Origin: Wuchereria bancrofti
Lineage: Eukaryota > Nematoda > Chromadorea > Rhabditida > Onchocercidae
Length of the DNA stretch: 64,000 nt
Direction: 5' to 3'
Assembly: GCA_005281725.1 (NCBI GenBank)
Contig: SSBO01000009.1
Coordinates: 6,386,303 to 6,450,302, forward strand
Numbering within the stretch: position 1 is the stretch's first letter; every line of letters starts with the position of its first letter. Made by a program: the position numbers and the translations under genes. Positions 50,802 to 62,033 of the stretch are shown piece by piece. The notes below the pieces were generated by a model that was not told the DNA's origin, searched no databases, and saw only the letters and a program-made list of their open reading frames with translations.

Positions 50802-53164
50802 ATGGGACTTTGCAAATGTGCCAAGAAAAAAGTGACAAGTTTATTTTGTTTTGAACATCGAGTCAACGTTTGTGAGTATTGTTTGGTAGAAAATCATTGC
50901 AAGGTAAACTGTCATCTGTTCCTCGTGAAGTTGTATTGACAAGCTATGTGATAAGTGTTAATATTGCTTAATTTAAGTGAAAATAAGGTGGTTCTGGTAA
51001 ATTACAAAAATAAGGTGGTTCTGGTATACTTAGTAGGTGGAAAAAGATATCCGCCTTCTCTTTTACTCAAATTTACTCAAATTATCAAGGGTGTAAGGTT
51101 GGAAGGTACCACAAATTTTTCAGAGTTTTGGTATAAGCGCTTCTTTTTATACGAAAGGGATATTATAGGATTAAGGAACGTGATATCATTTTACCTTCTT
51201 AAAATACCTGAATTCATGAAATTAGGGGTGTACAAAAAAAGAAAAAAAAACAAACAAAAAGGAAAAAATGAAATTGTAGTGTGTTGTTCAAAGTTATCTG
51301 TCATGGTTGGCGGACAGTGATTATGATACAAACTGTACGCTATGTTCTATGTCATTAGAATCTAAGGAAACTGTTCGCTTGAAATGTTTGCGTATGTTTT
51401 ATTTGATACTTGGTAAATTGAAAGTCTTGACTTTAACATGCTGTTATTGAACTTTATTATCAATTATTGAAACTTAAAAATAGAAATCTCTTACGAGCAT
51501 TCGTTTGAGGTTGTGTATGGCAGACACAAAATCCAACAGTGAGGAGTAATATATTTTACAGAAGACAAATTTGAACAGGTTATCATAAAACAGTCGATTT
51601 GTTAATCAGTGTTTATCTATGAGTTTTTCCCTTTCAGATCTGTTCCACTGGGAATGTTTAGATGCATGGGCACGTCATTTACCGGGAAATACAGCCCCAG
51701 CTGGCTATAAGTGTCAGCAGTGCCAGGAGGGTATATTTCCAGCTCCTAATCAAACATCACCAATTATTGAACGTTTACAAGCTGTGTTGCAACAGGCAAA
51801 CTGGGCACGAGCTGGACTTGGATTATCCTTAGTAAGAACTAGATTTCTTTATTTTCAAGTTCCATCCTGCTGCAATTCTCGAGTACATCTTTTATCTACA
51901 GGTAGTTGAACCAGGCATTCAAAATCTTATGGAACCTCTACTTTGAAAGTCTCTAGTTTTTTTTTTCTATTAAAAATTATTGAATCCTTATTAGTCATTT
52001 GATAAAATTTCTTTTTATGTATATATGTTTGCTGAGTTTTCTAAACCTGTTCATATAACCAACTTTTTTCATGCAGTTGCCAGAACTTGATAGTTTACCA
52101 TCGCCTGCATCAGGCATTCCATCGATGATAACACATTCGGTAAGTGGAAAACAGAACTATGTAAATGAACACAGTGTTTTGTATGAAGCGAATCTCAACG
52201 TTGGCAATATTCGTAGTGATACACCAGCGACAGTAGTTGACGTAGGGGACGAATATAACCGACAGGAACAGCAACGTCAATTTACTGGTTGGTTCTTTGG
52301 TTTGAATCAAATACACTGAATAATACCTTTGTGATTTCCATTGTCGTTATATATATTTTAACATGTTTTAAGTCTTAAGTGAAACTGATCATCAGCAGGT
52401 TTTATTTCTGAGCAGACCCAACATTTGGTTTTGATGCTGTTGTCATCGCTTTGCTGTACAACTTTTCGTTATCAAACTTTTCGGCGTCTTGAATTTCAAA
52501 ATTTTCTTACTAAAAGACCACATAACCTAGACTAATATGTTTGCATCACTGATAGTCTTCCTAAAGTTCGTTTACTCAGGAATGTGCAATTTTAGATTGT
52601 TCAATGGTATTTATTATCAGCGCCGAATTGTTTTTTTGCTATTGTTTTTTCGCTGTTACTGTTTACTTTTTCAGCCAGAAAACCTACGAACCTGAATGAA
52701 AACAATTATGCGATTACAAGTTCCTTATTACTTTCAAAAGATCGTGACGAAGATTTACCGGAAAACAAGTATAAACGAAGAGCAGCTAGTGAGTGGCTAA
52801 ATCGCTGGTTTAGGTTCGCGAAGTTTAATTCTTTGTAATATCTATGCACTCTTAATCTAAAGGAATGTTTCTGTTCATTAGATAAGTGGATTGCTTTATA
52901 AAATGGAATTAATAGGGGGAGGAAGCTGAATATTGAAAACATTTGGTTCTTTTTTTCAGATCGCGATATGGTAGACGTCCTGTTTTCGATCCTCGTGCAC
53001 AGTGGAAACGTGGAATTTTTTATATTATAGTTTGCATTATAATAGTGATGACAGTATTTACCATATTTTCACGTCTGATAAGTAACCGATCGAATGATGA
53101 CCCAGCGTTCAATCCACTCGCTAATCCAGACATTCGTATTGCATTTCCGGAACAAAGTCAGTAA
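50802..53164 (+). CDS. zfpl-1: Zinc finger protein-like 1 (Golgi membrane RING protein)
   Basis: Integral cis-Golgi protein that binds the matrix protein GM130 in mammals and supports Golgi structure. Six exons join in phase to 320 residues: 50802-50903, 51280-51391, 51638-51831, 52077-52287, 52675-52813, 52960-53164. The N-terminus [12 protein letters not shown] and the B-box-like [19 protein letters not shown] match human ZFPL1 closely. Next come CTLCSMSL, the RING-type [10 protein letters not shown] and [17 protein letters not shown], then [10 protein letters not shown] Ser/Asp-rich linker leads to a single membrane span (about 270-292) and the conserved end [14 protein letters not shown]. 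The human protein has 310 residues. One change from the family is LHLFHW where YDLFHW is usual, across an exon junction. It lies 1 kb upstream of NDUFS1 on the same strand. Confidence 0.96.
50980..51026. repeat. Short tandem duplication in ZFPL1 intron 1
   Basis: AAAATAAGGTGGTTCTGGTA occurs at 50980-50999 and again at 51007-51026, a period of 27 bases. It lies within the first intron of the ZFPL1 gene, away from splice sites. Confidence 0.85.
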
Positions 53165-54162
53165 TGTTGCTTGTGATTTTTCTTTCCTTTAAACTTTTGT
53201 TACTCAAAATAATTGTTGATACAAGCACATGTTCATAAAATAGAAGTAGAGAAGGTTTATGGCTGTAATTACAAAGGTTCTTTAATATTTATTTATGATG
53301 TCTCTCTGGCTCACTCTTTTTTCTTAGCATTATGCGCAGTGTTGATATTTTCTATATCTGGCCTTTAATGGTACTATCGTAGGAAACTCACTGAATGACA
53401 AAGCAATTAGCAAGATAAAAAGGATGAGTTCAGAACTGTTTGATTTTAAAATAGTTACGGAAAGAATCCGAAGAAAAATGATCCCAACCTATAATTTTAA
53501 ATTGGGACCTAAATGAGAATTAGTGTTTCAATAAACTATTTTATCACTTATCATTGCACAGCTCTCATTCCTATTTCAAACTATGGTGTTTGCCGGCTAG
53601 AATAATTCAGTTTAAACTATTCTAGCCGAAATTAACAAGTTGATAGCAATCCTAGTCAGCACATAATATGTTAATTTTTATTCGGTTTTTGCTTTTAATT
53701 CGATTGCTTTCAGTTAGTTGGAATGTAATTATGATGTATTTAAATTTTGCAAATATTCTCTTATAATGGTTGCATTGAAATTATGTGGTAATTAAGGGTA
53801 TAAATTAGAACTGTGATATATAGTAGGAATTTTTGTTGCAGCATTCATAGTTTGACTTGGTTAAATAATTTTGATCGATTGTTTCATAATAAATTTGTCT
53901 TTAATTTTTGTGATATGTGAAGGACCAGGTCATAAAGTTTGTCCACTGATACGTTTTAAACCATTAAAATTTGTTTTGGCAATGTTTTATTGTAAATTGC
54001 AAACTTAGTTATATCTCGGAAAGGACTGGAAATTCATTATTGTTTGGTAATGTTATAGTGACATGATTGTGACAATTTCATTAAGACGTGTAAAGATTGC
54101 TGCTCAAAATTAGGAAATGTTCCCAATTAATTTTAATGGAATGCAACGTTTCGGGCAGGAAA
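53165..54162. other. Region between ZFPL1 and NDUFS1
   Basis: One kilobase holding the ZFPL1 3' UTR, with an AATAAA at 53530-53535, and the leader of NDUFS1. An 11-base inverted repeat lies at 53594-53628. The sequence TTTCGGGCAG at about 54150-54159 could be a trans-splice acceptor for NDUFS1. No additional gene supported. Confidence 0.6.
53594..53628. repeat. Inverted repeat, 11-base arms
   Basis: CGGCTAGAATA at 53594-53604 pairs exactly with TATTCTAGCCG at 53618-53628 around a 13-base spacer. It sits just after the ZFPL1 polyadenylation signal, between two same-strand genes. A hairpin in the intercistronic RNA is possible, as is chance or a small element remnant. Confidence 0.8.
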
Positions 54163-57100
54163 ATGATGCAGATGGCATCGAATGTGGGCTTAGCTCGATT
54201 AACTGCTGGCAAGTTGCGATTAGTCAATTTGTCACATTGTCGTGGGCAACAAACAGCAGCATCGAAAAAGGTTGAAGTATTCATCAATGACATGAAAGTA
54301 CTTGTTGATCCGGGTACCACTATATTGCAGGTTTGTGCGACTGTTTTTATCTCATTCGCTTTTACGTATTTATTTTTGAATGATTTTTGACTTTTTGTGC
54401 TGGAAATGCAAATTTTAATGTTGGTCTTATGATCACGTACCACTTAATGTTCACTTCGCATTCCTTCTTGAGGTTGAGATTGTACTGACAGTTAAATATT
54501 ATAAATATTGTTCAAGTGAGTATGTTTCTTTTGTTTTATAGAATTTAATTACAGGCAGCGTCCTTGCTTGGCGTTGATATCCCTCGCTTCTGTTATCACG
54601 ACCGCCTTTCTATAGCTGGTAACTGCCGCATGTGTCTAGTAGAAGTAGAAAAACAGATAAAGGTAGTTTTTTTTATTGATTTCTAAAATTCAGTTTAGAA
54701 GTAAATGGTTCTTAGGTTTTTATCTTCGCTTTTCATTTAGATTTGGTTTTTTGTCCATTTATTATATTTTTTATTTTGATTGAATTTTATTTTTGTCACT
54801 AATTTATAGCCAGCAGCATCATGTGCTATGCCTGTTGCGAATGGCATGAGAGTACAAACTAATTCACCAATGGCGAAAAAAGCTCGTGAAGGGGTAATGG
54901 AATTTCTGCTTTTAAATCATCCGCTTGATTGTCCGATATGTGACCAGGTAAGTTAACCAGGAACAGTAAATTGTATAATACTTTTTTTCTTAATGAACGA
55001 GGATCAAATCTTAGGACTCGATCAGCATAGGTGGATCGCGAAGTCATGTCACGGTTTATTACATGCTGATTCCATATTATTGGGAAACCTGTTGATCTGA
55101 GCGCAGTGACAGATAAAATAATTAGCAAACTTTTAAAGGCTACATTTTTTTTTTTGTCAAAAAAAGAAAAAACTCTTTAAGTACATTTATGAATTTATAA
55201 TATTGTTAGGGTGGTGAATGTGATTTACAAGATCAGTCAATGGGATTTGGTTCAGACAGAAGTCGTTTGGAAATTACCCACGATGGCAAAAGGTTTCTTA
55301 AGCTTTTGAAATCTAAAAATTCATCTATTTTAAAATTTCGCCTAATGCAGTTTTGAAAATTCCGGTGGTATCCGACTTATGTATTATAGCATCAAGAAGT
55401 TTATTTGTTCAAAATAATTCTCCAGTGTTCTGAATTTTTAGAGCTGTGGAAAATAAATATATCGGACCACTGATAAAAACGGTAATGACACGATGCATTC
55501 AATGTACGCGATGTGTACGATTTGCCAATGAAATAGCCGGCGTTTCGGATTTTGGTACTACTGGGCGTGGAACTGATATGGAAGTTCGGGTTTTCTTTCT
55601 TGGTCAATGATTAATAAGTCGAGATTGATTGTTTGTTCTTTTACTTACTAATATTTATACAACATATTCACTTTTTTCTGCTATTTATCGCTGTGAGTAC
55701 CTAACTACTCTATGAAATTTTGTCATCCAAGTACATTTTAAACGGGAAAGCTTCAATATGCAATCTACGATGATGATACGTGACCTTTAATATGCAATCA
55801 GATTAGAAGATTTTATTGGCGTGAGGAAATTAATTATTTAAAGATTGGAACTTATGTTGAGAAGTTGTTTGCTACGGAGCTGTCGGGTAATGTCATTGAT
55901 ATTTGTCCAGTTGGCGCTCTTCTTAACAAACCGTACAGGTATACATATTTTTAACCATATACTATATAATTCGTTCATTTATTATCTACGCTCGAGTAAT
56001 ACATAAATTTGACGTAAAATCTGCAAATGATAACACATTGGACATTTGAAAACTTTGTGATTTTTACACCTAGGTGATGTTACTTATATGCAAGGTGTGT
56101 CTTATCTTCTGTACATAATATTCTCAATTTCTTTATGAAAATTGAGCTATTTCAGCTTTACAGCAAGACCATGGGAGTTGCGTAAAGTAGAAAGCGTCGA
56201 CGTGATGGATGCCGTTGGTTCAAACATCGTAATTGCACATCGAACTGGTGAACTGTTCCGAATTACTCCCAAACTATGTGAGGTAGAAAAATGAATCACG
56301 TAAATGTGTTTCCTTTGTTGACAAGATTTGAGGGTCTTTTCTGCTCATCGAATATTCCGAACTCATTGCTTTTTTTTTTATTGTTATTTTAGGATATTAA
56401 TGAAGAATGGATAAGTGACAAAACACGTTTTGTTGTTGACGGTTTAAAAAGACAGCGACTTGGCCAGCCACTGTTACGAACTCAAAATGGTTCTCTGGAG
56501 TAAGTTTGCATTCGTATAAGAAAGTCTTCATGCATATTCAGTTGTTGGTAGGCTGAAATTAAAATTCCGTAATCATTTGTCTAATACTTTCATCGGAGGG
56601 AGCATCTGCTTGATAAATTGTGATAATGGAGGACAACGTAATGCAGAAAAAAGAAAGCATTCATAACATAATGAATCCTTCATTCACTAACTGATTTGTT
56701 TGCAGGCCATGCAGTTGGGAGGAAGCGCTCTTTGCTGTTGCATCAAAACTGCGCGCTGCTTCACCAAATCATATTGCTGCAATAGCAGGAGACCTCTGTG
56801 ATACAGGTCTCCTTTATGCCATTAATGAAATGATTCGGTCTTTGCTTTTTAAATTTCAAATAAATTTAAAAAATTAGAAAATTTGTTGCTATAGCAATAA
56901 TTTGGTTTTCATACACTCTTGTATGTCATATGTCTTACGTATACTTGCGTAATAACATTTCCAGAATCACTAATAGCTTTGAAAGATCTGATGAATCGAT
57001 TTGATAGTGAATTGGTTTGCACGGAAGAATCATTCCCAGGCGGCAGTGGTGGAACTGATCTTCGGTAGTTTTCTGGAAATATATGATTAACAAGAAGTTT

Positions 57101-60100
57101 GGTTAAATAAGAATGAGAAAGTAGTGCTTATCTTCCGGTTAAACTTCTTGTTGATTTGGAATGTCTAACGAATGTCTAGTCTTTGGAGCTTATTGGCCAT
57201 GATATTTCTCTGGATTTGGTACTTCTGCGACATACATCCAACTTGTTTATTTGTTATTGTTCTTTCATTTTTGGACATTTTCTACTAAGATGTACGAAAC
57301 TTTTCGCAATCTCTTCTGATAAATTATGTTTTAGAAAAACATAAAATAATTATATCTAAACAAGTTAAAAGGTCAGCCGTTTCAGATGTAATTATGTTAT
57401 GAATGACAAATTTATTGGGATAGAAAGAGTGGATGTTTTATTATTGGTTGGCACAAATCCACGCTTTGAAGCCACAATTTTCAATGCTCGTATACGAAAA
57501 AGGTGTTGCGAAAAACTTGCTGCTCTTTCTAACTATTTTTTGCGTTTTTTTTACGTTATTGATGAGGAGTAGTTTATTTTTTACAGACTTAATTATTTAT
57601 GTGTTTTTTTTTTTTTGTGTTTCTTTTAGAGCTCGATTTTAGTTATTTTGTTGGTTTGAAAAAATTAGACTGAAAAGGGTTCGATTTGCACATCGACAAA
57701 CTGGATGTTTTACCTGTTTGCCGCAGCATACTCTATTCCATACCGCTGAAGCAATATATTTTAGCTTCCGACACACAGATATTGAAATTGGTGTTATCGG
57801 CGAAGAAGTTGACTTAAAATATGGTTATGAATACTTAGGTGACAATGGAAAAATTCTGGACGATGTAATCAGTGGCAGAGGTGAATTCGCTAAGGTGAGC
57901 AGTTAGTTTTCTTTTGAAAAATAAACCAAGTTTGTGTTGGAGACATTTTCATGATATTTATTAATGATGATTTCAAACTTATTTCAAAATGTTTGTTTAA
58001 GCGTTTGCAAGCGGCTAAACGACCAATGATTGTTGTTGGCTCAAGCGCTTTACAAGGGAAACACGGTGCTGCATTACTTGGAAAAATTCAAATATTCGCT
58101 GAAAAATTGCGATCTAAAACCGGAAAAAGTAAAAATTTGGTCTAATTAACCTAATCATTATTAATTCATATCTTGTCTCGAACTTTAGATATATTTCCGT
58201 TGTAAAGCGTAGTGATATGTTTTTGGTGAATAAGGTAGTTGGAGATATTATGTCTGATTTCATATTTTCTCCATTTCGAAAAAATGATGCAATTTTTTGC
58301 TTCATTATACTCTTAACGTAAAGTTCATCACAAAAAAATAAGCAGTGTGTTGAGGACAAAAACTATTTTACTTTTTATTTTTAAATTTTAACTGTAAAAA
58401 ATAATGTTTTTTTCTTCTTAATTTTAGCTGTAAAAATAGTGAATGTTCTACAACGACATGCATCACAAGTTGGCGCTCTGGATGTTGGCTATAAAGTAAG
58501 TTTCTCCAATTTCTGCAATATTCATATGGTGTAGTGTAAGTAAAACATAAGTAGCACTATAATTTGTAATAATCTTAAGACTGAAGGATTGCATTTCTTT
58601 ACCACATTCATTGCTACAGTTGCAAGCTGAATGAAATGTAAGTTCTATTTGCAATTCCTTAACCATGTGAGTTTTATATGGGGACTGTGTAAGTCTAAAC
58701 TAACAGTGGACCGAAAAAATTTCTTTTTTATACTCTTGTAGATTTAAGAGCCTTAATTGTTTAGGCTGGAGCCGAATGGATCTTGAATTCTATTAAAGAT
58801 ATTAAATTTTTGTATATGCTTGGCGCTGATAGTGGTCGTATCAAAAAGAGTGATTTAACTCCCGATACTTTTGTCGTTTACCAAGGTTGGTGAATATTAA
58901 AGCTAATAACTTCTATATTCTTAGTGTGACTGCTAGAAACATTCTTAAATAGTTCAAGCTTCCAATAAATAATTGAAATGAGTTTTAAGGTCATCATGGT
59001 GATGTAGGTGTTGAGTTGGCAAATTTGATCTTGCCAGGTGCTGCTTATACGGAAAAGGATGCCACTTATGTTAATACCGAAGGCCGAGCGCAAAGGGTTG
59101 GTGATTTCAGTCTTTTCTGTGGTAATTTTTCAGAAAAGAGCGAAATGGTTCATCTTTAGGAATACTTCGTCCATCAATTAATTGATTAAAACATTGATTT
59201 GGATTTTTTAAGCTGAATTTTTGAATGGGTTCGAAAGTTTCTGCTAATTTTATGCATAAATTGTGCTAAAAACCAGTAATCTTAGAGCAAATGTAAAAAT
59301 TCATTAAAAAATTTCCCTAATCTAGTTACTGTATAGCTTTTCCGCATATCCGAGTACTGTTAATTTCATTAGTTGGTAATGTGCTAAGAAGAAAATCACA
59401 AAATTGTGTACTACAGCAAAGAAAATGTGTAGTAATTAAAAGTGCTATACATTGGTAATAAACACATGGGTAGTTGAGACAAAAGAAATCACGTTGCGTT
59501 TCATGAAAGAATCTGAAATCACAAGATACCAACTGATCGATTTAGCTTCACATTTCTGTTATTGTGAACATTTATTGTGAACACTTATTGTCGATTTATA
59601 ATTAATTGCTAGCATAGTAGTTTCTTAATTTCTGAAGCTTCCTTTGTGATCAATATAACTACCATGTATTAATGGACCAGAACTGAAGTTACCGTTTTAA
59701 AAGGTTTTTGTTCAAAATACTCGGATGATATTCATGTCACTATGATTTACTAAGTTAATTCATTATTTAATGAAGTCTTGCTAATGTATAAATGGTAATT
59801 AAGAACGATAAAAAACAACACAGATATTACTTTGTTTTTTTTTCCATTACTTTGTTTTCGAACTTACAGGCTTATGCGGCAATAACTGCCCCAGGTGATG
59901 CGAGAATAGATTGGAAAATTATCCGAGCTATTAGCGAAGTAGCCGGAAGAACTCTGCCGTACAATGATCTTGACCAAATAAGAAGTAGAATGGCTGAGGT
60001 TAGTCTTGGTTTCTTAATAATTCAGAATTTTACTGCAATTTTACTGCTTTTCTTAAGTCTTTGTTTCTTTTGCAAAAATTTTGGAAAGTTCCAGATTGCG

Positions 60101-60913
60101 CCTCACCTGGTACGCTGCGGTAGTGTTGAAGAATGCTCATTTCAGGAACAAGCAGCATTGCTAGCGGAAGTGATTTTTCTGGTTTTTTCTTTTTTCAGAT
60201 TTTGGTTCAACAATCTCTTTTCATTTTAATTTTTGAAGAAGTTAGACCTAAGGAACAGTTTAGCAGTGGAATTAAGGGTATAATTTTCCGGGAAGCTTAC
60301 TGTATGCATTACCCATTTATGTTTTTTTGTACTAGCCTGATAATTATCGTTTTTTAGAAATATACGGTGCCATGTAAGGAAAAACCCTGAAAGTGAGGTT
60401 AAAGTCAAAACTTTCATTGGCCTTCATATAGATTGTTTAAGTTGCACTCATACTGCTACAATTTATTTTAATTGATTGTGGTCTACAGTTTATTTTAACA
60501 CTAATAGTATCAGCTTATTAAAGTTAGATTGGATCATTGTAACTTTAATAACCTGTACTATTAGTTTCTGAATAAGCCTTTATAATTCAAATAGTTTTGA
60601 TTCAAAATCGTGATTGAAGCTTAAAGATATACACTAAAGTCTTGTTTTTCATTCATTCAGAACACTTGTTGTACATTAATAATACATTTTTTCCAGTATG
60701 TTTCAAGTAAATATATAAATTCCGGATTTCATATAAAAATTTCAGTCTGGCGATACAAACGTCTCGTTGAAACCGGAATTGCTTGAACTGGGTGATTTCT
60801 GGATGACAAATTCAGTATCTCGTGCTTCGAAAACGATGGCTGAATGTATTCGTGCATATCAGCGTTACAAGCAGGATCCTTATATGGAAGAAAATAGATT
60901 TCTTTGTGTATAA
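54163..60913 (+). CDS. nuo-5: NADH:ubiquinone oxidoreductase 75-kDa subunit (complex I)
   Basis: Iron-sulfur subunit NDUFS1 of mitochondrial complex I, passing electrons in the peripheral arm. Nineteen exons join in phase to 736 residues: 54163-54330, 54555-54662, 54810-54947, 55210-55292, 55442-55583, 55844-55938, 56156-56282, 56393-56499, 56706-56806, 56965-57064, 57386-57502, 57765-57894, 58002-58128, 58428-58495, 58765-58885, 58990-59096, 59870-59998, 60095-60169, 60746-60913. A basic N-terminal targeting peptide precedes the ferredoxin fold. Cluster ligands: C69, C80, C83, C97 (2Fe-2S); H129, C133, C136, C142; C184, C187, C190, C234 (4Fe-4S). Later motifs include [12 protein letters not shown] and [11 protein letters not shown]. 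The human precursor has 727 residues. The start at 54163 is chosen because it opens the targeting peptide just behind a possible acceptor; an in-frame ATG at 54097 is an alternative. Confidence 0.95.
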
Positions 60914-61230
60914 TGTTGTGTATAATGAATTCGCCACTTATCGGCAAATAAAGTAAAAGTTATTAATTTTTAGGTTTTGTACTGATGGACACTTATAAAA
61001 ATATATAATTTTTGTAACGGATATTTATGAAATTGTAAAATGTATAGCTTTCTGTATATTTTTTACACTGCCGAAAAAATTACGATGTACTGTTAGAAAG
61101 TTTTTTTTTCTTTATGTAATAAGTATTTTATGGATATTGCTTATCAGTCTTGTTTTTCATTCAGGCAGAACATCCGTTGTACATTAATAACATATTTTTT
61201 GCAATATGTTTCGAACAAATTCAGAAATTC
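60638..61230. repeat. Dispersed imperfect duplication around the NDUFS1 3' end
   Basis: A segment of about 85 bases beginning AGTCTTGTTTTTCATTCA occurs in the last NDUFS1 intron (60638-60722) and again downstream of the gene (61146-61230), about 508 bases apart. The copies share TTGTACATTAATAA and a T-rich end but differ at scattered positions, so the duplication is not recent, or both are copies of a dispersed repeat. Confidence 0.75.
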
Positions 61231-62033
61231 ACTTGAAGCTTTTTTAGTTGAGAAATTTTTCTTGTCCAAACATCTCGGCATCTAACATTAACTTCAATAA
61301 GCAGCAATATACCGGATCATAAAATATTATTAGCATACTTCAGTAAAGAAAATAGTTTAGTATAGTGGTTTAAAGAAGTAAGTACTTTTGCTGTCCCAGT
61401 TACATCTTGAATTATTTGTTGAAATTTTAGCTGAATAAACTAGTAGGGTATTATTATGCAGCTGAATATCTAGTAGGTATTATTTAGTAGGCATCTTTTA
61501 TCGGTTATTTGCATCTAAACGCAGATTTCTCGCAAGTCGATCTCCTTATCATGTCATGATAACAGCATATTCTGGTCACAGGACAGATGGGACTCTACCA
61601 GAGTTTTTCATTATCAGCACTGAGAAAATCAAAGATAAGTAATAAGTGTTATAATGAAATAATGATATCAGTTAAAATTCGGCATATTGGATCAGCCGGT
61701 GATCCAACTGTCATCGATGCGTTGAGGTGGTTTGAAGCGTGGTCCTTCACGTTCAGCATCAACGTCGCATATTTAAAACAGTGACTTGAAAAGAATAGCT
61801 AAAAATAGGCAACCAACTACAGTCATAGAGTTGTGTTACTTGACTCAAGTCGGGAATGACAATGGAATTTGGTTGTCCAGACGGGGAGGATGTCAGTAAA
61901 AGAGTTCTCATTTGTCGATGTCGCAGTGAGCCCATAAAGAAATTGAAATTCAATTCTGTTTTTCCTAGTCCGCTTAGTTTAATTGAGCTCGTTTTGTTTG
62001 TACTTGTCCAATTTCGTTCAGTTTAATTTCAAT
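60914..62033. other. Convergent intergenic region between NDUFS1 and the TRPV gene
   Basis: The genes converge here. An AATAAA at 60947-60952, 34 bases after the NDUFS1 stop, is the likely polyadenylation signal. The second copy of the 85-base duplication lies at 61146-61230. A GC-richer patch at about 61683-61953 has open frames on both strands but no splice sites that join to its neighbours; it may be part of the TRPV 3' UTR or an unrecognised exon. Confidence 0.55.
60947..60952 (+). terminator. Polyadenylation signal AATAAA of NDUFS1
   Basis: A canonical AATAAA hexamer on the coding strand 34 bases after the stop codon. Spacing and position are typical of nematode 3' ends. Confidence 0.7.

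Noticed and set aside
60133..60357. + strand frame suggesting an extra NDUFS1 exon near 60240
   Set aside because: Direct splicing of 60169 to 60746 keeps phase and gives the expected length; the intervening frame has no family similarity.
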